Below are positions 17,635-27,538 of a stretch of DNA of 64,000 nucleotides, one piece after another. Position numbers and translations under genes: made by a program. Within the stretch, counting starts at the first letter, position 1; each line of letters opens with the position of its first letter. The notes beneath the pieces are model-generated. The model saw only the letters and a program-made list of their open reading frames with translations, was not told the DNA's origin and made no database searches. This DNA is from Betaproteobacteria bacterium (GTDB taxonomy: Bacteria > Pseudomonadota > Gammaproteobacteria > Burkholderiales > Ga0077523), in NCBI GenBank assembly GCA_016713305.1, contig JADJPK010000011.1, forward strand, positions 124,001-188,000, read 5' to 3'.

Positions 17635-17942
17635 TTACGTCCGGAAGCCCGTCTCTCGAAGATGCCGCAGCGCCAGCACCTCGATGCGGTTTCGGATCAG
17701 GGCAAGACGATACAGCGCCACGTCACCGGATCGACCATGAGAGATGACGAGTTCACGCAGTTCGCCTCTCACGGGTCGACCGATGAAAGGATGGCGACCG
17801 AGGATCGTGACGGCGTCCACGATCACCGCAGCCGCACGCCCGGCGGCGGCCGGATTCTCAGGGGCCAGAAAGTCGAGCAGCCGCTCCCGATCGGCCAGCG
17901 CGCGGGGCTGTAGAAGATCGGGGCCGGTGTCGGCAGGGACAC
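17635..17942 (-). CDS. RelE/ParE-family toxin (one frameshift)
   Basis: A toxin of the RelE/ParE fold, about 102 residues after repair. The C-terminal two thirds are clear: ILGRHPFIGRPVRGELRELV, then GDVALYRL and IEVLALRHLRETGF, the usual ParE ending. The GTG start at 17940-17942 overlaps the antitoxin TAG by one base (TAGTG). One base is missing near 17893-17900, between FYSPAR and ALADRERLLDFL. Family members poison gyrase (ParE) or cleave mRNA (RelE); the target is not evident here. If the frameshift is real, the toxin is dead. Confidence 0.72.
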
Positions 17943-18235
17943 TAACGCCCGGGCTTTTTCGTTGCGGGACGGGGACGTGCCACTTTGCGCCCGGAGGCGC
18001 GACCTACGATGTAGGCATGCACATCCTCAGCGGCGTACAAGGGTCCGCCGGTATCGATTTCTGCCGCCGCGGCCTCGGCTTCAGCGACAAAGGATTCCCA
18101 AGTCTCGGCCCGCGCCACTTGAATTTCCAGCGCTTCGACCATCCACGCGTGAGGCGTCTTGCCTGACGCTTCAGCGAGCGGACCGATGCGTTCCTTGAGC
18201 GATTCCGGAAGCTTGAGCGTCGTTGATGACCCCAT
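17942..18235 (-). CDS. Ribbon-helix-helix antitoxin of the ParE-like pair
   Basis: A 97-residue antitoxin. The N-terminus (TTLKLPESLKERIGPLAEASGKTPHAWMVEAL) has the beta-strand plus two-helix pattern of CopG/ParD-type DNA-binding proteins, and the C-terminal tail would wrap the toxin. I took the ATG at 18233-18235 (MGSSTTLKL), preceded by GGGGTG. It ends in a TAG that overlaps the toxin start, the normal antitoxin-first arrangement with translational coupling and presumed self-repression by the complex. Confidence 0.78.
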   Translation of the reverse strand: MGSSTTLKLPESLKERIGPLAEASGKTPHAWMVEALEIQVARAETWESFVAEAEAAAAEIDTGGPLYAAEDVHAYIVGRASGRKVARPRPATKKPGR

Positions 18236-18439
18236 GACACACCCCAGGACGTGGTTTTGCCACGGTATCGCCCGTGGGGCGGATGCGTCAGTTGCCACCG
18301 GCTACTTGCGGGCGTCCTGTCCACCGACCCTCCTGCTCCACTGTGGTGTTCGGCCGCCAGGGCCGGCCCCAGGAAACATTCGACGACCCGAGCGACGGCA
18401 GCGACCCAGCGCCGCCGCCCGGCCCGCATCCGTTCGTTG

Positions 18440-19277
18440 CTACGCGATCTTCCGCGTCAGCTCCGGCGGGTTCGCGGACTTCTGGCGGAATTCCTCGGCC
18501 GACGCCGCGAACGTCACGCCCGCGCGCTTGATCGCCTCGTCGTCCACCTTCTCCAGCGGCGTGTAGAAGGGGTGGTGGTGTTCGAGATAGGGGTTGTTGC
18601 GCGCGGCGTTGTAGCAGTGGATCACCGTCCAGCGGCGGTTCTGCGAGCGGTTCTGGTCCGACCGGTGCAGCACGTTGCTGTGGAAGAAGATGCCGTCGCC
18701 CGGTTCCAGCTCCGCGTACTCGATGGGCATGATCTTGAGGATCTGTTCCACGCGGCTTCGGGTCCGCTCCCACCTGTTCACCCGGCAGCACGCCGTGCTC
18801 GATGCGGCCGCAGTGATGCGAACCCTTCACCACCTGCAGGCAGCCGTTCTCGCGGTTGCTGCGGTCCAGCGCCACCATCACGCTCGCCATGTAGGGAAAC
18901 ACGCAGCCGTTGTGGTACCAGTAGCCGTAGTCCTGATGCCATTCCCACGCGCCGCCTTCGAGCGGCTCCTTGGCGGTGAGCTTGGAGTGGTAGTGGTAGA
19001 CCTCACCGCCGAGCAGTTCTTCCATCGTGTCCACGATGCGGTGTGACCGTGCGGCCAGTCCGTAGACGCTGTCGCCGGGATGATTCCACGTGGCCATGCG
19101 GGTGGCCTTGCCGGAGGCATCGTTGCGATCGTAGAAGCGGCTGCGCAATGCGGGGTCCTGCTCGATCGCGGTGCGCAGGATGGCGATCTCCTCCGCGTCG
19201 AACAGCTTGCGCACCATCACGTATCCGTCGCGTTCGTAGTCGGCGCGTTGGCGTGCGGTGAGGATGGATCCGGGCAT
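18440..19277 (-). CDS. Phytanoyl-CoA dioxygenase (PhyH) family protein (frameshifted)
   Basis: A non-heme Fe(II)/2-oxoglutarate oxygenase of about 279 residues. The facial triad is suggested by HQD in WEWHQDYGYWYHNGC and the distal histidine in SNVLHRSDQN, and the arginine of NRRWTVIHCY is the likely 2-oxoglutarate anchor. The frame breaks near 18755, between EQVGADPK and RVEQILKIMP. AAGGAGA lies upstream of the ATG at 19275-19277. It lies 34 bp downstream of a GntR/FCD regulator on the same strand and is probably controlled by it. Family members hydroxylate acyl-CoAs, ectoine or small natural products; the substrate here is unknown. Confidence 0.82.
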
Positions 19278-19311
19278 GGGGTTCTCCTTGGTCGGTCGGT
19301 TCAGGAAACGA

Positions 19312-20049
19312 TCAGTGGGCGCGAGCCGCGCTCGCGAGCCGCGCGGCGGCGCCCTCCAGATGGGAAAGCACGGCGGTCCGCGCATCGCCGGGCTGCCGCA
19401 GGCGGATCGCTTCGGCGATGGCCGCGTGTTCGTCACGCACGGCGGCCTCGAAGGCGGGCGAGCGCGATTCGTTCGTATGGGTGATGCGGATGGCGCCGCG
19501 CAGATACTGGCCCAGGAACGCCCAGGTCGAGCGGAGCAGCTGATTGCCGCAGGCGTCGGCGATGGCCTGGTGAAATGCCAGATCTTCCTCGACGCCATCG
19601 GACCCTGTGGCCGCCGCCGATTCGACGGCTGCGAGGGCACTCAGGATGGTTTTCATCTGCGCCTGCGTGCGGCGCAGCGCCGCCAGCGCGGCGATCTCCG
19701 TCTCCACGGCGCGGCGCAATTCGTACAGTTCCTCCAGCGTCGAACTGGATTCATGCAGGCGCGGGTCGAGCCGCAGCGCGGTGTGCGGCCGCTCCTCCGG
19801 GACGAAGAGCCCGGAACCCTGATGCGATTCCACCAGACCTTCCGACGCCAGCCGGGAAACGGCCTCGCGCACCACGGCGCGGCTCACGCCGAAACTCTTG
19901 GAGAGTGCCGCCTCCGTGGGCAACCGGCTGCCCGCCGCAAAGCGCCGTTCCGTGATGGCAGAACGGAGTTCGTCCGCGACGCGGTCCGACAGGCGTTGCC
20001 TGCGGCCCACGAAAGGCAGCTCAGGGGAGGCCGGATCCAGTGGTTTCAT
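19312..20049 (-). CDS. FadR-type GntR/FCD regulator
   Basis: A 245-residue regulator. The wHTH spans about residues 20-85 (RLSDRVADELRSAI, FGVSRAVVREAVSRLASEGL, QGSGLFV), and the FCD domain follows with DLAFHQAIADACGN and RDEHAAIAEAIR, carrying the Asp/His ligand residues. Its promoter holds a TTGTCTGACAA palindrome, the classical operator type of FadR-subfamily proteins, so autoregulation is likely. The downstream PhyH dioxygenase would be the main co-transcribed target. It also follows the liv operon by 90 bp and might respond to the same substrate. Confidence 0.9.
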   Translation of the reverse strand: MKPLDPASPELPFVGRRQRLSDRVADELRSAITERRFAAGSRLPTEAALSKSFGVSRAVVREAVSRLASEGLVESHQGSGLFVPEERPHTALRLDPRLHESSSTLEELYELRRAVETEIAALAALRRTQAQMKTILSALAAVESAAATGSDGVEEDLAFHQAIADACGNQLLRSTWAFLGQYLRGAIRITHTNESRSPAFEAAVRDEHAAIAEAIRLRQPGDARTAVLSHLEGAAARLASAARAH

Positions 20050-20056
20050 GACGTGA

Positions 20057-20087
20057 AGACTATCCGGACGTCAGTTGTCTGACAACT
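20057..20087 (-). promoter_or_regulatory. Promoter-operator of the GntR-PhyH pair
   Basis: The palindrome AGTTGTC-T-GACAACT covers 20073-20087. On the minus strand it includes a -35 TTGTCA (20085-20080); 17 bp later comes TAGTCT (20062-20057) as a -10. The predicted transcript begins within a base or two of the ATG at 20049, so the message could be leaderless. Confidence 0.6.
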
Positions 20088-20139
20088 TCGGCGTTTGGCA
20101 GGGATGCCGGTCACGGACTTCCCGGGGATCCAGTGCTCT

Positions 20140-20865
20140 TCAGCCCTCTCCCAGATACGCCGCGCGGACCTTCGGATCGCGGCGCAACTCCGCGCCCGTG
20201 CCTTGCAGCGTGATGCTCCCTGTCTCGAGCACGTAGGCGCGGTCGGCCACGGCCAGCGCCTGGGTGGCCATCTGTTCCACCAGGAGAATCGTCACGCCTC
20301 GCGCCTTGAGCGCACGGATGACGGCGAAGATTTCCTTCACCACCAGCGGTGCGAGACCGAGCGAGGGTTCGTCGAGCAGAAGCAGCCGCGGGCGCGACAT
20401 CAGCGCCCGGGCGATGGCCAGCATCTGCTGTTCGCCGCCGGACAGCGAGCCGGCGAGCTGGTCGCGGCGCTCCCGCAGGCGGGGAAAGACGTCGAACTGC
20501 GTCTCGATGTCCGCCGCGATCTCCGCGTTCTGGCCCTTTCGCAGGAAGGCCCCGAGCATGAGGTTGTCGCGGATGGTCTGGTCCGCGAACACCTGGCGCC
20601 CCTCGGGCGACTGCGCGATGCCCAGGGATACGCGCTTGTGACCGGGCAGCGCGGTGATGTCCTGCCCGTCGTACTCGATGCGGCCGGCGGCCGCTGGCTC
20701 GAGACCGGACACCGCCTTCATCAGCGTGCTCTTGCCGGCACCGTTGCCGCCGATGAGGGTGACCACCTCGCCGGCGTGCACCTCCAGCGAGATGCCCCGG
20801 AGCGCTTCGATGGCGCCGTAGCGGACTTGCAGCCGCTCGATCGACAGCAGCGCGCGATCAGCCAT
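20140..20865 (-). CDS. livF: Branched-chain amino acid-type ABC transporter ATPase LivF
   Basis: A 241-residue ATPase of the HAAT (Liv) importer family. Walker A is GGNGAGKST, the signature LSGGEQQMLAIARAL, and Walker B LLLLDEPSLGLAP, with the H-loop VEQ. It overlaps the end of the permease-ATPase fusion gene by 8 bp and ends the liv run. It would power import of a branched-chain amino acid or, given the catabolic neighbours, another small carboxylate or amide. Confidence 0.93.
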   Translation of the reverse strand: MADRALLSIERLQVRYGAIEALRGISLEVHAGEVVTLIGGNGAGKSTLMKAVSGLEPAAAGRIEYDGQDITALPGHKRVSLGIAQSPEGRQVFADQTIRDNLMLGAFLRKGQNAEIAADIETQFDVFPRLRERRDQLAGSLSGGEQQMLAIARALMSRPRLLLLDEPSLGLAPLVVKEIFAVIRALKARGVTILLVEQMATQALAVADRAYVLETGSITLQGTGAELRRDPKVRAAYLGEG

Positions 20866-22680
20866 GGGCGGCTCCTGTCACCGCGCCGGCCGGTGCGGTT
20901 TCTTCCGACTCGTCGTCTTCTCCCAGATAGGCCTTGATCACGCGCGGATTGCGCTGCACCTCCGCGGGTGGGCCTTCCGCGATCTTCTCGCCGTAGTCCA
21001 GCACGATGACGTGATCGGAGATGGCCATCACCAGATCCATGTGGTGTTCGATGAGCAGGATCGTGATCCCGCGGTCGCGGATGCGGGCGATGACGTCCAC
21101 GAGGTCGCGGGTCTCCTGCGGGTTGAGGCCCGCGGCCGGCTCGTCGAGCAGCAGGAGCCGGGGGTGTGTGGCCAGCGCGCGGACAATTTCGACGCGGCGT
21201 TGCAGGCCATAGGGCAGGCCGCCGGCGAGTTCGTATGCCTTGTCGCGCAGGCCGAGGAAATCCAGGATGCGCAGGGCCTCGTCGCGCGCCTCGCGTTCCT
21301 CGCGGCCCGCCGTGCGCGTGCTCCACACGCTGTGCCCCAGGCCGGCATCCAGGTGTCCGTGCAAGCCGACCTGCACGTTCTCCAGCACCGGCATGTCGGT
21401 GAACAGTTTCAGATTCTGGAAGGTGCGGCCCAGACCGAGCCGGCACACCCGGTTCGGCGCGAGGCCGGTGACCGACCGGCCGTCGAAGACGATGCTGCCT
21501 TCGTCCGGCGGGACGATCCCGGAGAGCAGGTTGAGCACCGTCGTCTTGCCCGCGCCGTTGGGGCCGATGAGCGAATGGATGTGGCCGGTCTTCAGGTCCA
21601 GATCCACGCGGTTGACCGGCACCACGCCGCCGTAGGCCTTGCGCAGGCCGCGCGCTTCCAGCAGCGGTCTTTCCGCCGTGAGGACTTCGCTCGTGCGCAG
21701 TTGCCAGTCACCTACGGCCGTGGGCAGCGGCGGCCGCGCGCCCAGTGCCGGAAACAATCGCCTTGCGGCGGAACCCAGCGCGCCCGAGAGCCCATCGCGC
21801 ATCGCGTATAGCGCGAACAACAGCAAGAGGCCGTAGGTGAAATGCTGCACGTGCGGCCAGCGGGCCAGGAAGGCGTCGAGCAATGTGAGGACCACAGCGC
21901 CCAGCAGCGGCCCGACTGGCGAACTGCCGCCGAACAGCACGATGAGCAGGAAGAAAAGATCGACAGGCCGAAGGTGATGAAGTCGGAGTTGATGTACTGG
22001 TTCTGCTGCGCGACCAGCGCTCCGGCGAAGCCGCAGGTGATGGCGCTCACGACGAACGCCAGCACCTTCACCCGGTAGACACTGACACCCACGCACTCCG
22101 CCGCGATCTCCGCGTGGCTCACCGCCCGGAAGGCGCGCCCGTGCTTGCCCTTCAGCAGCGAACGGATGGCCAGATGAGCCAGGAGGCAAAGTGCGCCGGT
22201 GAACCATACCCACTCGCGCGGGCCGAAGTCGGTTCCGTTGAATGAAAGGGACAGCACGCCGTAGATCCCCGCCTGCCCGCCGAAGACGTCCTGCCACTCG
22301 GAGACGACCTTCTCCGCCACGATGCCGAAACCGATGGTCACCATGGCCAGCGCCGGACCGGCCACGCGCAGCGCGGGCAGGGCGACCACCGCACCGAAGA
22401 CTCCCGCGGTCACTCCGCTCGCCACGAACGCGAACCAGGGGTTCCACTCGAACCGCGTGGTGAGCAGCGCTGCCGTGTAGGCACCCACCGCAAACAGGCC
22501 GGCGTGGCCCAGGGACTTCTGCCCCGTGTGGTTGACCAGCACGTTCAATCCCACGGCCGCGAGGTAGTTCACGCCGATCATGAACAGCACTTTCAGGTGG
22601 AATCCGTTCGCGGTGACGAGCGGGGCGGCCGCGACGAAGGCGGCGGCGATCAGGACGCCGGCGAGATGGAGACGTTTCAT
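20858..22680 (-). CDS. Fused LivM permease-LivG ATPase (one frameshift)
   Basis: A single locus of about 607 residues. The N-terminal half is a LivM permease with about nine membrane segments (MKRLHLAGVL to YGLLLLFALYAMRDG). A short linker leads without a stop into a complete LivG ATPase with Walker A GPNGAGKTT, the signature LPYGLQRRVEIVRAL and Walker B LLLLDEPAAGLNP. One base is missing near 21957, in a T-rich stretch between FGLSI and DLFFLLIVLFGG. Permease-ATPase fusions of this type are known in betaproteobacteria, so the fusion itself is probably genuine. The start is 2 bp after the LivH stop. Confidence 0.85.
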
Positions 22681-22682
22681 GA

Positions 22683-23600
22683 TCAGACCTTCTCCACGCG
22701 CCTGCGTCCCAGCAGCCCCTCGGGCTTCACCGCCAGCACCACGATGATGAGCAGGAAGATCGCGATCTCCCGCAGTTCGGCGTGCCACAGTCCGACGAGC
22801 GCTTCCAGCAGCCCCATCAGGAATCCGCCCAGCATGCAGCCGCGCGGATTGTCCAGGCCGCCGACGATGGCGGCGGAGAAGGCCTTGAGCGCGAGCGTGA
22901 GGCCCATGTAGACCGAGGCCGTGGTGATCGGTGCTACCAGCAGGCCGGCCAGCCCGGCGAACGCCGAACTCAGCACGAACGCGCCGATCACGACGGCGGA
23001 CACGTCGATGCCCATCAGCGTGGCCGCGTTGCGGTTCTCGGCGACGGCCCGCATGGCCTTGCCGATCCGGGTGCGCCGCATGACCACATCCAGTCCGAAC
23101 AGCACGGCCACGCTCACGCCGAGCACGAGAATCTCCTGCGGGACGAAGCCGGCACCGGCCACGCGGATGACCTCGCCGCCCAGGGGCGACGGCATGGGCA
23201 CGGGCGAGGGCCCCCAGATGGCCAGTGCCGTGTTCTGCACCAGGATGCCGAAACCGATGGTGCTCATGACCCACGCGAGGCCGGTGCGGCCGGCGAAGGG
23301 TCGCACGGCGGTGAAGTACAGCAGCACGCCCAGCACGGCCGTCACGAGCGTTCCTGCCACCATGCTTGCCGCGTAGACGAGCGGCGTGACGTCGGCGGGA
23401 TCGAGCGGGTCGTTCAGGCCCTTGCCGGCGATGAGCAGCAGGGCCGAGACCGCGACGAACGCGCCGGCCACCAGGAACTCGCCCTGCCCGAAGTTGAACG
23501 TGCGCGTGGTGCCGTGGGTGATGTTGAAGCCGACGGCGATGAGCGAGTAGATGCCGCCGAGGGCGAGACCGCTGAACAGGGCCTGGAGCAGGACGACCAT
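22683..23600 (-). CDS. livH: LivH-type ABC permease
   Basis: A 305-residue inner-membrane permease with about eight hydrophobic segments. It shows the family opening LFSGLALGGIYSLIAVGFN and the coupling-helix region RRTRIGKAMRAVAENRNAATLMGI, which contacts the ATPase. The frame is intact. It lies 61 bp downstream of its binding protein and is coupled to the LivM-LivG fusion by a 2-bp gap. Confidence 0.92.
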   Translation of the reverse strand: MVVLLQALFSGLALGGIYSLIAVGFNITHGTTRTFNFGQGEFLVAGAFVAVSALLLIAGKGLNDPLDPADVTPLVYAASMVAGTLVTAVLGVLLYFTAVRPFAGRTGLAWVMSTIGFGILVQNTALAIWGPSPVPMPSPLGGEVIRVAGAGFVPQEILVLGVSVAVLFGLDVVMRRTRIGKAMRAVAENRNAATLMGIDVSAVVIGAFVLSSAFAGLAGLLVAPITTASVYMGLTLALKAFSAAIVGGLDNPRGCMLGGFLMGLLEALVGLWHAELREIAIFLLIIVVLAVKPEGLLGRRRVEKV

Positions 23601-23661
23601 GGCAATTCCGGAAACGATCGGGGCAGCCGACGGCTGCCCCGCTGGTCACGACGCGATCACC

Positions 23662-24851
23662 TCACTTCTTGAAGTCGGCGGCCGTGAGGGTCCTGGTGAT
23701 CGGGTCTTCGTATCGGCCCACGATGCTGCCTTTCCAGCGCGCCAGGTAGAAGTCGGCGACCGTGAGGCCTTCGTGGTCGGTCTTGGAGAACGGCCTGTCG
23801 TAAGTCTTGACGATGCCCTGCACGCCGGTCACGCCTTCCAGCGCGGCTGCGACCTTCTCGCCGTCGGTGGTGCCGGCCGCCTTGAACGCGGCCGCCAGCA
23901 GCATCACCGAGTCGTACGCCTGGGCGGCGCACGCGAACGTGGTCATCGTGGGGTAGTTCTTGCGGATGCGCTCGCCCAGCGACTTCGCGCGCGGGTTGCT
24001 GTCCTCGGTGGTGGACGCGGTGAGGATGAGCTGCTCCGCCAGCTTCTGGCCCGCCGTGCGCGGCAACACGGAACTCTGGTTGCCCCAGCTGCTCAGCGTG
24101 ATCGGCCGCCAGCCCATCTTGTCCATGCTCTTCAGCGTGTGCGCCGTCGCATCCGCCAGCGCGCCGATGATCACCACGTCGGCACCGGAATCGCGCACTT
24201 TGGCGAGCTGGGACGTCATGTCCGTGTCCTGGGGCCGAACTTCTCCACGGCCGCGGGCTGCAGGCCGTGCAGCGCCAGCAGTTCGGTCGTGTCCTTGATC
24301 GCGCCCTGGCCGTAGCCGGTGGTGTCCCCCATCACGGCGATCTTCTTCGCCTTCGTCGCCTTCACGGCGTAGGCCACGATCAGGGAATACTGCTCGCGGT
24401 CCACCATGGAGATGCGGAAGAGGTAGTTCTGCGGCTGCTTGGCGTAGCGGGCCGTGACTTCCGTGGCCGTCGCGATGGGGACGATGGTGGGGATCTTCTT
24501 CTGTTGCGGAATGTGCATGAACGCCAGCGCGTTGCCGGAATTGGTCGGCCCCACGATGGCGGCGACGCCTTCGCTGTCGATGAGCTCCGTCACGTTCTGG
24601 ATGGACTTGGGCGGCGTGCCCAGATCGTCGCGGATCACCCCCACCAGCTTGCGGCCCAGCACGCCGCCGGCCTTGTTGATGTCCTCGATCGCCATCTCGA
24701 AACCCCAGCGGCCGGCCGTGCCGAGCTCGGCCACGGCGGTCGCGGACTGGTCGCCGTTGAATCCGATCTTGATGTCCTGGGCCATGCCGTTCTGGCCGAT
24801 CAGGCCGGTGGCGAGGGCTGCCGCCACGACGATGCTGCGCAGACACTTCAT
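23662..24851 (-). CDS. Liv-type periplasmic substrate-binding protein (frameshifted)
   Basis: A type I periplasmic binding protein of about 396 residues. The signal peptide is MKCLRSIVVAAALATGLIGQNGMAQ. The mature protein has the Leu/Ile/Val-binding fold with IKIGFNGDQS, GPTNSGNALAF and AYDSVMLLAAAFKAAG. One base is missing near 24230, between KFGP and QDTDMTSQL. AGGAGGAGG precedes the ATG. It follows the GMC oxidoreductase gene by 85 bp and leads directly into livH-livMG-livF, so it should feed that transporter. The ligand is probably the substrate of the upstream lyase/CoA-transferase enzymes. Confidence 0.87.
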
Positions 24852-24936
24852 CTGTTTCCTCCTCCTTTTCGTTGTCGCACAAGGCCTCTTGAGCCCGGCG
24901 CGGGATCATCCGTTCCCGGTCCGATTGTGCCTGTTG

Positions 24937-26555
24937 TCACGCTTGCCCGGGGACGGGTGCGGGCGGCGAATGGCCCAGGATCAAGTCCGAGGCCTTCTCG
25001 GCAATCATCATCGTCGGCGCGCCGGTGTTGCCGGACGTCATGGTCGGCATGATGGACGCGTCGACCACGCGCAGGCCCTCAAGGCCGTGCACTCGCAGCT
25101 GGGCGTCGACCACCGCCATGGGATCGGCAGCGGGTCCCATGCGGCAGGTCCCCATGTAGTGCCACGCCGTTCCGCCCCGCTGACGGGCGCAGTCGAGCAG
25201 CTCCTCGTCGGATTGCGCCGAGGCGGGCGGGAATTCGTCGTTCACGAGAAAGCCCGCGAGCGCGCCGGTGTGCAGGATGCGGCGGGCCAACCGCAAGCCG
25301 GCGACGGCCGTCGCGCGATCCACATCGTCCGCGAGATAGTGCGGCTGGACGGTGGGCAGCTCGAACGGATCGGTGGAGCGCGCGCGGACGAACCCCCGCG
25401 ACTCGGGACGCAACTGATAGAACCCGAGCGTCATGCCGGGAAAGTCGTCCAGCTTGCCGGCGATGCCCGAGGCGTAGCTGCCCGGCGAGAAGTGCAGTTG
25501 CAGATCGTTGGCCGGTGCGTCCGGACGCGACCTGGTGAACCCGAAGGCCACCGAGGGGCTGATCGCCAGGACGCTGGGCCGGCCCAGCAGCCACTTGAGC
25601 CCCTCGACCCACAGACGCCACCCGCGGGCCGTGCTGTTCAGCGTGGCCACGTTCTTCACCCGCATGATCGACCGCACCATGTAGTGATCGCGGAAGTTCT
25701 CACCCACGCCGGGGAGCGCGTGCACCACGGGCACGCCGAGCGACTGCAGCAGCGGAGCCGGACCCACGCCCGACAACTGGAGCACCTTCGGGGGTGTTTC
25801 CCGCGCCTGCGGCCAATATCACCTCGCGGCGCGCCTTCACCGTGCGGACCGGTCCGCCCCGGCCCGCCATCCATCTGACCCCGGTGGCACGCCGGCCCTC
25901 GAACTCGACCGCAGTCACGTGCGCGTCGCTTCGCACCTGCAGATTGGGCCGCTTCGATGCGGGACGCAGGAACGCCTTGGCGGCGCTCACGCGCCAGCCG
26001 TCCACGATCCAGCGCTGGTAGTACCCCGCGCCGGTCTGGTCCGCGGCGTTGTAGTCCACGTGCGACGGCATGCCGAATTCGCGCGCGCTCTCGATGTAGG
26101 CATCGCAAAGCGGATGGCGCCAGTCGCAGTCGGTGATCGGCAGCAGACCGTCGCTCCCGCGCCAGTGCGGATCGTGCGATCCGATGCGGCGCTCGGTGCG
26201 CTTGAAGTACGGCAGGACGTCGGCGAACGACCAGCCGGGATTGCCCTGCGCCGCCCACGTGTCGTAGTCGAGCGGCAGGCCGCGCGTGTGCCCAGCGTGC
26301 GGCCCATGTAGGCCTTCACGCCGCGGCCCGCGGTGTCGGGCGTGGGTTCGCTCGTGAAACCCCACGTGAGCCTCGGGTGGTAGCCCACGCGGATGAAGCC
26401 GGCGGGGATGTGCAGCCACGGGTGCCGGTCGGGCGGGCCGGATTCCAGCACGCACACGGTGTGGCGGCCATCCTCGGTCAACCGGTGGGCGAGCAGGCAA
26501 CCCGCGGCGCGCCGGCACCCACGATGACGAAATCGAAGGTGTCCTCCGCACTCAC
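24937..26555 (-). CDS. GMC-family FAD oxidoreductase (three frameshifts)
   Basis: A glucose-methanol-choline family flavoprotein of about 540 residues, which oxidises a primary alcohol. It shows the N-terminal FAD site DFVIVGAG, LESGPPDRHPWLHIPAG, then LDYDTWAAQGNPGWSF, and the C-terminal block HYMGTCRMG, LRVVDASIMPTMTSGNTGAPTMMIAEKA with the active-site histidine (GTAWH) and asparagine. One-base shifts occur near 26507, 26292 and 25797. The GTG start overlaps the upstream TGA as GTGA, so it is coupled to the HMG-CoA-lyase-family gene. It probably opens or ends the route that makes the CoA-linked intermediate. Confidence 0.83.
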
Positions 26556-27538
26556 TGGCGGGGTTCCCGCCCGGCCGCACGTGCAGCCACCTCCGCGAAC
26601 CACTCCGGGCACCGGGTGGCGTGTGTGGGCATGCCCGGCCTTGACGAGGGGGCTGGGCGTCTCGTGCCCGATGAGCGCCGGCAGGCGGCGCGCCGCCGCG
26701 AGCAGCGCGTCGAGATCGACGCCCGTGTCGTATCCCATGAGTTCCAGCGCGTGGACGATCGTCTCGGTGCACGCGTTCCCGCTTGCACCCGGCGCATAGG
26801 GGCAGCCGCCGAGCCCGCCCAGCGAGGAATCAAGCGGTCCACGCCGGCATCGATGGAGGCGAGCACATTGGCGACCGCCAGTCCCCGCGTGTCGTGGAAG
26901 TGCATGGTGAGTTCGCATCCGGGCCAGCGATCGCGGAACGCGCGCGCCAGCGCGTGGACCTGTCCCGGATGCGCCATGCCGGTCGTGTCTGCCAGCGTGA
27001 TGCCGCGCGCGCCGAGATCGATCAGGCGCGAGCACCAGTCCAGCACCACCGAAGCCGGAACGTCACCCTCCATCGGACAGCCGAAGCTGCAGGAGAGCGA
27101 GATGTTCACCGGAATGCGCGCCTCGTGGCCCAGCTTCGCGACGGCGGCCAGCGAGGCGAACGACTGCTCGCGGGTCATGCGCAGATTGGTGAGGTTGTGC
27201 GTCTCGGAGGCCGACATCACGAGGTTGAGTTCGTCGGCCATGGCGTCGATCGCGCGTTCCGCGCCGCGCACGTTGGGCACCAGCACCGTGTATTCGACGC
27301 CGGCCACGCGCTCGATGCCGCGCATCACCTCGTCCGCATCGCGCAGGGCGGGAATGGCCTTGGGCGACACGAACGATGTGGCTTCCACCTTGGCGAGTCC
27401 GGCCCGGGACAGGGCGTTCACGAGAGCGATCTTGTCTTCCGTGGGTACCCAGCAGGATTCCATCTGCAGTCCGTCGCGCGGCCCCACGTCCTGGATGTGG
27501 ATCCGCCCGCCCGCGCCGTTCCAGACGTTTGCGCTCAT
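26552..27538 (-). CDS. HMG-CoA lyase family protein (compensating frameshifts)
   Basis: A 328-residue TIM-barrel lyase that splits 3-hydroxy-3-methylglutaryl-CoA or a similar 3-hydroxy-acyl-CoA into acetyl-CoA (or homologue) and a keto acid. QDVGPRDGLQ carries the first metal ligand, EATSFVSPKAIPAL follows, and MHFHDTRG holds the HxH metal pair. The G-C loop GGLGGCPYAPGASGN with its catalytic cysteine is readable only in a shifted frame, between about 26845 and 26635. Its TGA overlaps the GMC start, and its ATG overlaps the CoA-transferase stop, so the three are tightly coupled. Confidence 0.85.
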   Translation of the reverse strand: MSANVWNGAGGRIHIQDVGPRDGLQMESCWVPTEDKIALVNALSRAGLAKVEATSFVSPKAIPALRDADEVMRGIERVAGVEYTVLVPNVRGAERAIDAMADELNLVMSASETHNLTNLRMTREQSFASLAAVAKLGHEARIPVNISLSCSFGCPMEGDVPASVVLDWCSRLIDLGARGITLADTTGMAHPGQVHALARAFRDRWPGCELTMHFHDTRGLAVANVLASIDAGVDRLIPRWAGSAAAPMRRVQAGTRAPRRSSTRWNSWDTTRASISTRCSRRRAACRRSSGTRRPAPSSRPGMPTHATRCPEWFAEVAARAAGREPRQ

